Of a stretch of DNA of 34,359 nt, positions 1 through 7,646 are shown one piece after another; the first letter of the stretch is position 1, and each line of letters opens with the position of its first letter. A model generated the notes under the pieces. That model was not told the DNA's origin and ran no database searches. It worked only from the letters and a program-made list of their open reading frames with translations. The stretch is from contig WTJC01000017.1 of NCBI GenBank assembly GCA_011525015.1, forward strand, positions 11,034 through 45,392, given 5' to 3'. Source of the DNA: Flavobacteriales bacterium (lineage in GTDB: Bacteria; Bacteroidota; Bacteroidia; Flavobacteriales; Flavobacteriaceae). The position numbers and the translations under genes are program-made.

Positions 1-1814
1 GTCAAAGCAGGATCAAACTCTTGATCCATTGCCATGGACTTAGCGAGGTGACGCACGATAGTGGCAATTTGCTTTTCTAAGCCTCGAACGCCTGACTCCC
101 TAGTGTATCCCTCTACTAGTTTTTCACATACAGTCTTATTCAATTTAAGGTCTTTTGTAGTGAGTCCGTGTTCTTTTAGCTGTTTAGGCAATAAGTGTTT
201 TTTGGCAATTTGCACTTTTTCTTCAAGGGTGTAACCGCTGACATGAATGAGTTCCATACGATCTAAAAGCGCAGGTTGTATGCTCGACAAACTATTAGCC
301 GTTGCAATAAACATGACTTTTGACAAATCATAACCCATCTCTAAGAAGTTATCGTAGAAAGCGTTGTTCTGCTCAGGATCTAAAACTTCTAAAAGTGCAG
401 AAGAGGGATCTCCTTGTGCACCACTACTAAGCTTGTCAATTTCATCTAAAATAAAGACTGGATTTGAGCTTCCTGCTTTTTTAATGCTCTGAATTAATCG
501 TCCAGGCATTGCACCGATATAGGTTTTGCGATGACCTCTGATTTCGGCTTCATCTCGCATTCCACCCAAGGACATTCTCACATACTTACGTCCCATAGCC
601 TCAGCGATGGACTTTCCTAAGGAAGTCTTACCCACACCTGGAGGGCCGTGCAGACAGATAATTGGAGATTTCATATCTCCTCTTAATTTCAATACGGCTA
701 AATGCTCAATGATTCTTTTTTTAACATCCTCTAAACCGTGGTGATCGCGATCAAGAACTTGTTGGGCTTTTTTCAAATCCAAGTGATCTTCTGTGAATTC
801 ATCCCATGGCAATTCTAAGAAGAGCTCTAGATAATTGCGCTGTATAGAATATTCCGCGACTTGAGGGTTCATGCGCTGCATCTTCATCAGCTCTTTGTCA
901 AAATGCCCCTTGACTTTTTCAGACCATTTTTTTGTTTTGGCCTTTTGACGCATTTCTTCAATTTCTTCTTCATATGAAACTCCACCAAGTTCTTCTTGTA
1001 TGGTTTTCATCTGTTGATACAAAAAGTACTCTCTTTGTTGCTGATCGATATCAGATCTTACCTTGGATTGAATGTCATTTTTGAGTTCCAATTTTTGAAA
1101 CTCCACATTCATGTGTTTTAAGGTTTGAAGTGCGCGTTCTTTTAAATTGTGGATTTCAAGAAGTTGCTGCTTGTCAGATACCTTTAAATTCAAATTTGAA
1201 GAAACAAAATTGATCAGAAACGAATTCGATTGAATGTTTTGAATGGCAAAGGTGGCTTCTGTAGGGATATTTGGATTGTCTTTGATGATTTTCAGGGCCA
1301 ATTCTTTAATCGCCTCCACAATGGCCAAGAACTCTTCATTCGTCGCTTCTGGTCTTATTTCGTTGGCATCTCTAACCTTGGCTGTTAAGTAAGGCGTTTT
1401 GGTCAACAATTCTTCAATCTCAAACTTCTTCTTTCCTTGAATAATGATGGTTGTATTTCCATCGGGCATTTTTAAAACCCTTAAGATTCGAGCAACCGTT
1501 CCGGTAGTGTACAAATCTTCGAGCTCAGGAGACTCTTCATTCTCATCTTTTTGAGCAACCACTCCTATGGTTTTGCTGCCAGAGTTCGCATCTTTGATAA
1601 GTTGAATTGAAGTGTCTCTTCCAGCGGTAATTGGAATAACCACTCCTGGAAAAAGCACTGTGTTTTTTAAGGGCAATATCGGCAGTGTACTAGGTACCTG
1701 CTCATTATTCATTTCTTCTTCGTCTTCTGGAGTCAAAAGCGGTATTAATTCAGCTTCTTCGTCAATTCCTGAAGTAGACAAATTGTCAATATCCATAAAT
1801 TTCATTCGATTCAT
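1..1814 (-). CDS. lon: ATP-dependent protease Lon (partial, C-terminus beyond window)
   Basis: This is the N-terminal about 604 residues of Lon, the cytosolic AAA+ protease that degrades misfolded and regulatory proteins. The reading frame runs open to base 1, so the C-terminal Ser-Lys peptidase domain lies outside the window. Visible parts are the N-terminal substrate-binding domain beginning near LPILPLKNTVLFPG, a coiled helical linker, and the AAA+ module with Walker A GPPGVGKT at residues 390-397 and Walker B with FILDEIDKL, Asp457-Glu458. Three in-frame ATGs (1814, 1805, 1796) could start it; 1814 follows an AAGAGAG stretch and is preferred, but the other two cannot be excluded. A sigma-54-like promoter lies about 120 bases upstream. 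The gene is divergent from the ECF sigma factor. The family assignment is certain from the motifs. Confidence 0.97.
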   Translation of the reverse strand, partial: MNRMKFMDIDNLSTSGIDEEAELIPLLTPEDEEEMNNEQVPSTLPILPLKNTVLFPGVVIPITAGRDTSIQLIKDANSGSKTIGVVAQKDENEESPELEDLYTTGTVARILRVLKMPDGNTTIIIQGKKKFEIEELLTKTPYLTAKVRDANEIRPEATNEEFLAIVEAIKELALKIIKDNPNIPTEATFAIQNIQSNSFLINFVSSNLNLKVSDKQQLLEIHNLKERALQTLKHMNVEFQKLELKNDIQSKVRSDIDQQQREYFLYQQMKTIQEELGGVSYEEEIEEMRQKAKTKKWSEKVKGHFDKELMKMQRMNPQVAEYSIQRNYLELFLELPWDEFTEDHLDLKKAQQVLDRDHHGLEDVKKRIIEHLAVLKLRGDMKSPIICLHGPPGVGKTSLGKSIAEAMGRKYVRMSLGGMRDEAEIRGHRKTYIGAMPGRLIQSIKKAGSSNPVFILDEIDKLSSGAQGDPSSALLEVLDPEQNNAFYDNFLEMGYDLSKVMFIATANSLSSIQPALLDRMELIHVSGYTLEEKVQIAKKHLLPKQLKEHGLTTKDLKLNKTVCEKLVEGYTRESGVRGLEKQIATIVRHLAKSMAMDQEFDPAL

Positions 1815-1946
1815 ATCTCTCTTTTTCACGTCATTTTGTCACATATACCTTTTTTGCTGGCTTTTACCCCTAACCTCCAAATGCTTGTTTACGCTTATAT
1901 TTAGGGTCGTTATAAGTGACTCCACCACCTGTGTTGCTCTTTATAA

Positions 1947-1962
1947 AACAATTCTTATGCCA
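1947..1962 (-). promoter_or_regulatory. Sigma-54-like -24/-12 promoter for lon
   Basis: On the minus strand the bases read TGGCATAAGAATTGTT. This matches the sigma-54 consensus TGGCAcgNNNNTTGCW, with GG and the -12 G separated by exactly 10 bases. The predicted start is near 1936, giving a leader of about 120 bases. The leader also contains TGACAAAATGAC close to the start codon (about 1829-1840), a repeat of TGAC flanking AAAA, which may be an additional control site. Confidence 0.55.
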
Positions 1963-2014
1963 AGAAAGTGTAACATTTTAAGAATTCTTACATCTTACCT
2001 ATAAACAACTGCAA

Positions 2015-2569
2015 TTGGATTCACCACGTATTCAGAATTTAATACAACAATGTCAAGCCCATGATTCTAAGGCGCAGTTTGAAATCTATAAGATGTATTC
2101 GAAGCCACTCTACAATACCGCCTACAGAATCGTCAAGCACGAAGCAGAAGCAGAAGATGTTGTTCAAGAGGCTTTTTTAAAGGCATTCAAAAACATGAAT
2201 AGTTTTTCGCAAAAAGTTCCTTTGATGGCTTGGTTAAAAAGAATAGTGGTCAACCAGAGCATCGAACATCAAAAAAAATTAAAACGCTACGATTTTGATG
2301 CGCAGCACAAATTAGAACAAGAGCAGGCCTTAGTTGAAGATGAAGCAGCAGCAGTAGATTCCTCAGCATTGTCGAGTGCAATTTTAAAAGAAGCGATTCA
2401 GCAATTGCCCGAAAGAGAACAGCTCATTGTAAGTCTTCATTTGATAGAAGGTTATGACTACGATGAAATTCAAGAAATTACTGGATTGAGCTATGCAAAT
2501 TGTAGAACCTCATTTTCAAGGGCTAAAAAGCGATTACAAAACGAACTAAAAAACAAGAGCATATCATGA
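2015..2569 (+). CDS. ECF-type RNA polymerase sigma factor (sigma-70 family)
   Basis: This 184-residue protein is an extracytoplasmic-function sigma factor that directs RNA polymerase to a small regulon. Region 2 is seen at about residues 20-65 (LYNTAYRIVKHEAEAEDVVQEAF, split here as the DVVQEAF core), and region 4 at about 130-180 with a helix-turn-helix ending in YANCRTSFSRAKKRL. The start is TTG at 2015: an in-frame stop lies at 1979-1981 and no ATG occurs before Met27, which would delete the start of region 2. Downstream, its stop overlaps the next start by ATGA. The four genes from here to 4839 are probably one operon, as is usual for ECF genes that control their own neighbours. Family confident; regulon unknown. 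Confidence 0.93.
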   Translation: MDSPRIQNLIQQCQAHDSKAQFEIYKMYSKPLYNTAYRIVKHEAEAEDVVQEAFLKAFKNMNSFSQKVPLMAWLKRIVVNQSIEHQKKLKRYDFDAQHKLEQEQALVEDEAAAVDSSALSSAILKEAIQQLPEREQLIVSLHLIEGYDYDEIQEITGLSYANCRTSFSRAKKRLQNELKNKSIS

Positions 2570-3075
2570 TTAAAGATGAATTAAAAGAATGGGTAAACGC
2601 CCATAGAGAAGAGCTCGATGACAAAGAATTACCCATGGGCCATGAGATGCGTTTTATCGCTAAACTCAATGCTGAAAAAAAGTCTAAGGTCAATTGGAAA
2701 TTTTTAGCTGCAGCAGCCTCCATAGCTTTATTGTTTAGTCTAAATACACTTGTGAGTTCCAATGGATACCAGAACTCAACAGAGTACCAAGAATTTACCA
2801 CGACAGCAACTTATTACGAAAATTTAATAGAACGCAAAATTGAATCTGTATCGAACACTAGCAATTCTGAGCAGATTTTAAACGATCACCTTCAGCAATT
2901 GGATCAATTGGATCAAGAATATCAAATGCTTCGAGAAGAGCTTCTCGCAAGTCCAAATGCTAAAAGGATAATTGACGCCATCATCTATAATTTCAATACA
3001 CGAATATCATTACTTGAAGAACTATCAGTATTTAACTCCTCTAAATTAGAATCTTATGAGAATCTTACTCTTTAA
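2566..3075 (+). CDS. Single-pass membrane protein in anti-sigma position
   Basis: A 169-residue protein whose start overlaps the sigma factor stop by four bases. Residues 1-44 are charged and predicted cytoplasmic; residues about 46-65 (FLAAAASIALLFSLNTLVSS) form one membrane segment; the remainder is hydrophilic, helical and Gln/Leu-rich (DHLQQLDQLDQEYQML, about residues 105-125), so it could form a coiled coil in the periplasm. The topology and position are those of an anti-sigma factor that would hold the ECF protein at the membrane, but no zinc-binding His-Cys motif or other named anti-sigma domain is visible. Its role is therefore inferred from context. The next gene begins inside its last codons. 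Confidence 0.85.
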   Translation: MIKDELKEWVNAHREELDDKELPMGHEMRFIAKLNAEKKSKVNWKFLAAAASIALLFSLNTLVSSNGYQNSTEYQEFTTTATYYENLIERKIESVSNTSNSEQILNDHLQQLDQLDQEYQMLREELLASPNAKRIIDAIIYNFNTRISLLEELSVFNSSKLESYENLTL

Positions 3076-4138
3076 TTTATGCTGCCTGGCCCTGGTCTTT
3101 TCGACTAAAGCACACAATGCTTCAAACAATTGGGATGGTAAGTACACCGAAACTAAAGCGATTTCAAAAACATTCGAAGTCGAAAAAACTGCGCTACTCG
3201 ATATTAAAAATAAATACGGCAATATTGTTTTCACCTCTTGGGATGAGAATGAAATTCAAATCGATGTAGAACTAAAGGCCAACGGCAATAATTTAGAAAA
3301 AGTCAAATCAGAACTTGAAGCCATCGAAATCTATTTTGAAGCTTCTTCTATAAAAGTTGTAGCGCACACCGATTTGAGTGCTCTTGAAAAACGTTTTTGG
3401 GGGAGAAAGTCGGTAGACATCGAAATCAATTATACCGTTAAGCTTCCTGTCAAAGCAAGTGTCAAACTCGACAACAGATACGGCAGCATCAAAGGAGATC
3501 GTATAGATGGGCACGCGCGTATCAATTGTGATTACGGCAGTGTTTCAATTGATGAGCTAAGAGGAAGAAACAATCAAATTGAATTGGATTACTGCAATGC
3601 CTCTTATTTTGGATTCATCAATTCTGCTTTTGTCGATGCGGATTATTCAAAATTGGAAATCGACCGATCAAACCGCATTGAATTAAATACAGATTACACC
3701 TCTACCAGCTTTGGAAATGTCATCGAACTCAATTACGATATCGACTACGGAAATTTAGAAATTGAAGAAGCAGGAGAAGTGGCTGGAATTAGCGACTATG
3801 TAGGTATTCGTATCAACTATCTTCAAGGTTCTTTAGAGGCTGATTCTGACTACGGTTCTATCAAAATTATGGAAACAGATCCCGAAGCCTCAGGTATTGA
3901 AATTGATTCTGACTATACGGGCATTAAAATCGGGCTGCATCCTGAGTGGGAATTTAACTTTGATTTTGACGGATCCTACAGTGATGTTAAAGGAAGAGAT
4001 TTACTTAACCTAACAGAAGTGATTCAAAAAAATACGAGTAAGTCATACAAAGGATACCACCTCAACCAAAGCAGTACTAATCGCATTCAAATAGCAATGG
4101 ATTACGGCGGCTTGCGTCTTGAAAGAACGATAAAATAA
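3056..4138 (+). CDS. Exported DUF4097-like beta-repeat (putative adhesin) protein
   Basis: A 360-residue exported protein; residues 1-20 are a signal peptide (ILLFNLCCLALVFSTKA). After a domain of about 100 residues, the protein consists of roughly ten strand-turn units of about 20 residues with the pattern [LSTI]-D-Y-[GST]-x-[IL]-x-[IL] (for example RYGSIKGD, CDYGSVSID, SDYGSIKIME, SDYTGIKIG, MDYGGLRLER). This pattern fits the DUF4097-type right-handed beta-helix seen in putative adhesins. It overlaps the preceding gene by 20 bases and is followed after 2 bases by the head-GIN gene, so translation is probably coupled. It is likely periplasmic or surface-linked and part of the ECF operon; its biochemical function is unknown. 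Confidence 0.88.
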   Translation: MRILLFNLCCLALVFSTKAHNASNNWDGKYTETKAISKTFEVEKTALLDIKNKYGNIVFTSWDENEIQIDVELKANGNNLEKVKSELEAIEIYFEASSIKVVAHTDLSALEKRFWGRKSVDIEINYTVKLPVKASVKLDNRYGSIKGDRIDGHARINCDYGSVSIDELRGRNNQIELDYCNASYFGFINSAFVDADYSKLEIDRSNRIELNTDYTSTSFGNVIELNYDIDYGNLEIEEAGEVAGISDYVGIRINYLQGSLEADSDYGSIKIMETDPEASGIEIDSDYTGIKIGLHPEWEFNFDFDGSYSDVKGRDLLNLTEVIQKNTSKSYKGYHLNQSSTNRIQIAMDYGGLRLERTIK

Positions 4139-4140
4139 CT

Positions 4141-4839
4141 ATGCCCATGAAATCAATTACCACACTCACGCTGGCACTCACCTCATTTCTATTTTATCTA
4201 AACGTAGATACCAGTGAGATCCGAGAAGTAGGAAGCTTCGATGGAATCGAAATATCAGGAAATTTTGAGGTAGAATTGTACAAAGGACAAGAAGGTCAAA
4301 TTGAATTGACTGGCGCTGCTGATCAATTGGAAAACATCATTACCGAAGTAGAAAACAACCAGCTTAAAATACGAATCAAAAAAGGCCGCTATTTAAAATG
4401 GTGGAAACTCTCAAAAGTATACATCAAAATACCTGTAGAAGAAATTAATTCTTGCGGATTTTCTGGATCAGGCCTGATTAAAAGTCGTGACGTACTAAGC
4501 GCTGAATTTTTGAATTTAAACCTGTCAGGGTCTGCTAAGGCCTATTATCAAATACAAACAGATAAACTCAACAGCAGTATTTCAGGTTCAGGTATGATTC
4601 AACTCACAGGCAGCACAAAACAAAGTAGCCTAAATGTATCAGGTTCAGGTAGCATTAATGCTAAGACATTGAACGCGGTACAAACTAGTGCTCAAATATC
4701 GGGCTCAGGGCGAATTACCGTTTTGAGTTCAGAAGAATTAGACGCTTCGATATCAGGCTCAGGGCGAATTCGTTATTCGGGCAATCCTCAACGAATTAGT
4801 AGTAAGGTTTCTGGTTCTGGTGAAATCAGTACTTTTTAG
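4141..4839 (+). CDS. Head GIN domain (DUF2807) exported protein with Ser-Gly repeats
   Basis: A 232-residue exported protein with an N-terminal signal (start at 4141 or the second Met at 4147). The rest resembles DUF2807, the 'head GIN' domain of putative auto-transporter adhesins: a beta-solenoid whose turns carry S-G-S-G. The units are visible as SGSGLIKS, LSGSAKAY, SGSGMIQL, SGSGSINA, SGSGRITV, SGSGRIRY and SGSGEIST, spaced by about 15-20 residues. The nucleotide sequence repeats as well (two copies of ggctcagggcgaatt). It is the last gene of the ECF operon, and its end overlaps the end of the opposite M20 gene by 14 bases. It is likely a surface or periplasmic stress-related protein; ligand unknown. 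Confidence 0.9.
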   Translation: MPMKSITTLTLALTSFLFYLNVDTSEIREVGSFDGIEISGNFEVELYKGQEGQIELTGAADQLENIITEVENNQLKIRIKKGRYLKWWKLSKVYIKIPVEEINSCGFSGSGLIKSRDVLSAEFLNLNLSGSAKAYYQIQTDKLNSSISGSGMIQLTGSTKQSSLNVSGSGSINAKTLNAVQTSAQISGSGRITVLSSEELDASISGSGRIRYSGNPQRISSKVSGSGEISTF

Positions 4840-6118
4840 AACTGTCTGTTGCCAATAGTGTTTGAAACATAACCTCTGTACCCTGTGCGATAGCCTTGGG
4901 AGTTGAATACTCTCTGGGTGAATGAGAAATTCCATCAACACTGGGAATAAAAATCATTGCTGCAGGACCGATTCGCGTCATTTCTTGACTATCGTGTCCA
5001 GCCCCACTAGGCAAATACGTATAGCTGTACCCTTTTTTGTTGATTTGCGCTTCTATAATCTTTTTTAAAGAGGCATCTGTCATCGCTGGTGCGCCTGTAG
5101 CATCAATACTCTCATAAGTGACTTCAACATTAGATGCCGTAGCGATTTCTTTTGCTCTTTCAAGGATCATATTGAACAAAGACTTCATCTTTTCACTTGA
5201 TAAATCGCGAATCTCTAAACTTAAATTCACGACTCCTGGAATTACATTAGGGGCTCCAGGTAAGGCCTGTATTCTTCCAACGGTACACACATGACGACCT
5301 TCAACAGAAAGGGCTACTTCATTCACAGCCTGAATAAATTTAGCTGCAGCTAAAAGTGCATCCTGTCTATTGTTCATGGGAGTTGTACCTGCGTGATTGG
5401 CAAATCCGCCAAATCTAAAGTCATACCAATCTATACCTACGATACCCTCAACAATTCCGATTTCTAAATCTTCTTGATAGAGATTGGCGCCTTGTTCAAT
5501 GTGGAGTTCAAATGATGCGGCTATACTTCCCTCGGCTCTTTGTACCTCTTTTACGCGACTGGGGTCTCCTCCAAGACGCACAATACCTTCACCCATGCTA
5601 TAACCTGTTGAGTTTACCACTTTAAAGGCCTCTTCAGTTAAGGTGCCCGCTAAGGCTCTACTTCCCATGACACCACCTTCTTCATTACTGTAAATGATGA
5701 ATTCTAAGGGATGTCTTGTCGTTATATTCAAGTCTTGTAAGGTAAAAGCGATTTCAAGTGCTGCCATACTGCCCGCGCATCCATCGTAATCTCCTCCTTC
5801 AGGAACCGTATCGATATGAGAACCTAAAACAATGGGCTTTAAACTATTGTCTAATCCAGCTCTTCTACCAATAATATTTCCTGAAAAATCAATCGAAACC
5901 TCTAAACCTGCCTCTTTCATTTTTTGCATGACAAATGCTCGTCCTTCTAAATCAGCATCACTAAAAGCAACCCTTGAATTATTGTCTTCTTCTTTAAAGG
6001 CCGAAAGAGCTGTCATTAAGTCATTGACTCGACTCGCGTTGATAACAAAATCTTGGGCGTTTAGACTCATTTGTACCGAGACTAAAAGCAGAATACTCAA
6101 TTTTTTCATTAGTTTCAT
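4826..6118 (-). CDS. Exported M20-family amidohydrolase (allantoate/N-carbamoyl amino acid hydrolase type)
   Basis: A 430-residue zinc-dependent hydrolase of the AllC/HyuC branch of family M20, which splits ureido or amide bonds of N-carbamoyl amino acids or allantoate. Metal and catalytic motifs are visible: GSHIDTVPEGGDYDG, YSNEEGG, LHIEQG, the dimerisation motif FANHAGTTPM, and GAGHDSQEM near the C-terminus. Unlike typical cytosolic relatives it begins with a signal peptide (about residues 1-21, ending SLNAQ), so it should act in the periplasm. The start at 6118 or the third Met codon at 6109 both keep the signal. It is the last gene of the run beginning with glgB. The exact substrate cannot be read from the sequence. 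Confidence 0.9.
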   Translation of the reverse strand: MKLMKKLSILLLVSVQMSLNAQDFVINASRVNDLMTALSAFKEEDNNSRVAFSDADLEGRAFVMQKMKEAGLEVSIDFSGNIIGRRAGLDNSLKPIVLGSHIDTVPEGGDYDGCAGSMAALEIAFTLQDLNITTRHPLEFIIYSNEEGGVMGSRALAGTLTEEAFKVVNSTGYSMGEGIVRLGGDPSRVKEVQRAEGSIAASFELHIEQGANLYQEDLEIGIVEGIVGIDWYDFRFGGFANHAGTTPMNNRQDALLAAAKFIQAVNEVALSVEGRHVCTVGRIQALPGAPNVIPGVVNLSLEIRDLSSEKMKSLFNMILERAKEIATASNVEVTYESIDATGAPAMTDASLKKIIEAQINKKGYSYTYLPSGAGHDSQEMTRIGPAAMIFIPSVDGISHSPREYSTPKAIAQGTEVMFQTLLATDSSKKY

Positions 6119-6124
6119 TTTTAT

Positions 6125-6256
6125 TTAATTCAGTTCAATTGAACCTTCTTCGTTGGGTAAGCAACCACATAAAATGTCGGGGTCGTCGTCTTTTTCACAA
6201 CTCATCAAAACGACTACGCCAAATAAAAGCAATACCACTAGAGTCCATTTTTTCAT
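6125..6256 (-). CDS. Small 43-residue lipoprotein
   Basis: A short open frame between the MFS transporter and the M20 hydrolase, 11 bases after the first and 6 bases before the second. It encodes 43 residues: Met-Lys-Lys, a hydrophobic core, the lipobox VLMSC (Cys20), then an acidic tail EKDDDP followed by a C-x-C pair (Cys30, Cys32) and NEEGSIELN. The features are those of a lipid-anchored periplasmic peptide. The tight spacing and coding-like signal argue that it is real and cotranscribed. No family is recognised and no function can be assigned. Confidence 0.75.
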   Translation of the reverse strand: MKKWTLVVLLLFGVVVLMSCEKDDDPDILCGCLPNEEGSIELN

Positions 6257-6267
6257 ATGCTAAAGGT

Positions 6268-7614
6268 TTAAAACAAATCCAATTCTTGATTTTTGTGATA
6301 GTTCACGAGGTTTTTAAGTAAAATGGCACCAATTCCAAAGAAGATTCCCATACATATGGCTGCAATTCTCATGCTTCCCGTTGATTGGGCCAAGTATCCA
6401 AATATGAAGGTCCCAATGATGATTCCAATTTTTTCGGAAACCTCAAAATAACTAAAATAAGAGGTCGTATCTGTGGTATCAGGCAGGTATTGCGAATAGG
6501 TAGATCTAGATAGGGTTTGAATACTGCCCATCACTAATCCAACAAAACCTGCGGCCAGATAAAATTCTGAAGGCGTAACCACAAAATAGGCGTAAATGCA
6601 AAGCAGCATCCAAATGATATTGATGTAAATCAGTAATTTGACATTTGGGATTTTTTTAGACAGTTTGGCTGTGATTACAGAACCTATGATGGCAACAAGT
6701 TGAATCAATAAAATACTTACAATCAATCCTATGGTTCGTTCTTGATCTCCACCCCAATTTATTTCAGACTCTCCAAAATAAGCCGCGATTAATAGAATGG
6801 TTTGTACCGCCATAGAATACACAAAAAAAGCTTTGAGGTATTTTTTTAAAAAAGGAGCTCGAGCAATTTCTTTATTGACCGTTTGCAATTCCCGGATTCC
6901 TCCAAGAATAATGTGTTTGCGCTGGCCTTCTTTTTTTGTTCCGCTGGGTAAATGTTTAAAGGTGTATTGACTAAAAAGTGCCCACCACACTCCTACTGTA
7001 ATAAAAGAGTATCGCATAGCGACAACCTCAGCGGGCTGGGTTTCAGTTCCACTTATACCTACTTTATCGGGGAACATCACCATAAATAAGTTTAAAACTA
7101 AAAGCAATACTGAACCTACATAGCCCATAGAAAAGCCTTTTGCACTTATAGAATCTTGTTGGTTTTTATGGGCAACATCCGGTAAAAATGAATTGTACAT
7201 CGCTAAACTCAACCAATAGAATACAAGGCCGAAAAAGTAAAATCCCAGACTGATATAAATTGACTCTAAAGAAAAGAAATACAAAGATGAGGCACACAAG
7301 GCTCCTGTATAACAAAAGAATTTCATGAAGGTCTTTTTATTCCCCAAATAATCGGCCACGCCTGAGACCAATGAAGTCACTAATGCCACAACTACGAATG
7401 CAGCCGAGGTAACATAAGAAATCAATGGACCCCTCTCGAGTACTGTACCAAAAAACTCTACACTTTCGACCTCAGCCAGACGAAATAGAGCTCCATAGAA
7501 AATGGGGAATACCGCAGAAGTAATCACTAATGAATAAACAGAGTTGGCCCAGTCGTAGAACGCCCAAGCGTTCAATACTTTCTTTGAACCTTTTTCAAAT
7601 GGAATTGCACTCAT
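6268..7614 (-). CDS. MFS transporter, UMF1/Atg22-like family
   Basis: A 448-residue integral membrane protein with about 12 predicted membrane segments. The opening AWAFYDWANSVYSLVITSAVFP is characteristic of the UMF1 family (vacuole effluxer Atg22-like) of the major facilitator superfamily, and LSRSTYSQYLPD with the following FSYFEVSEKIG also fits (quoted in parts here). Members move small solutes across the inner membrane; the substrate is not known from the sequence. It lies 32 bases after the GH31 gene and 11 bases before the small lipoprotein, so cotranscription with the glucan enzymes is likely; an exporter or importer of sugars or amino acids would fit equally. Confidence 0.92.
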   Translation of the reverse strand: MSAIPFEKGSKKVLNAWAFYDWANSVYSLVITSAVFPIFYGALFRLAEVESVEFFGTVLERGPLISYVTSAAFVVVALVTSLVSGVADYLGNKKTFMKFFCYTGALCASSLYFFSLESIYISLGFYFFGLVFYWLSLAMYNSFLPDVAHKNQQDSISAKGFSMGYVGSVLLLVLNLFMVMFPDKVGISGTETQPAEVVAMRYSFITVGVWWALFSQYTFKHLPSGTKKEGQRKHIILGGIRELQTVNKEIARAPFLKKYLKAFFVYSMAVQTILLIAAYFGESEINWGGDQERTIGLIVSILLIQLVAIIGSVITAKLSKKIPNVKLLIYINIIWMLLCIYAYFVVTPSEFYLAAGFVGLVMGSIQTLSRSTYSQYLPDTTDTTSYFSYFEVSEKIGIIIGTFIFGYLAQSTGSMRIAAICMGIFFGIGAILLKNLVNYHKNQELDLF

Positions 7615-7646
7615 GCCGAATAGTTGACATGAGAAAGGTACAAAAT

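Noticed and set aside
1612-2004. 130-codon plus-strand frame across the lon 5' end and the following gap
   Set aside because: Mostly antisense to lon, low-complexity Ser-rich product, no signal or family; a shadow frame.
2150-2360. Runs of gcagaa and gcagca in the sigma factor as tandem repeats
   Set aside because: Short and explained by codon use for Ala, Glu and Gln.
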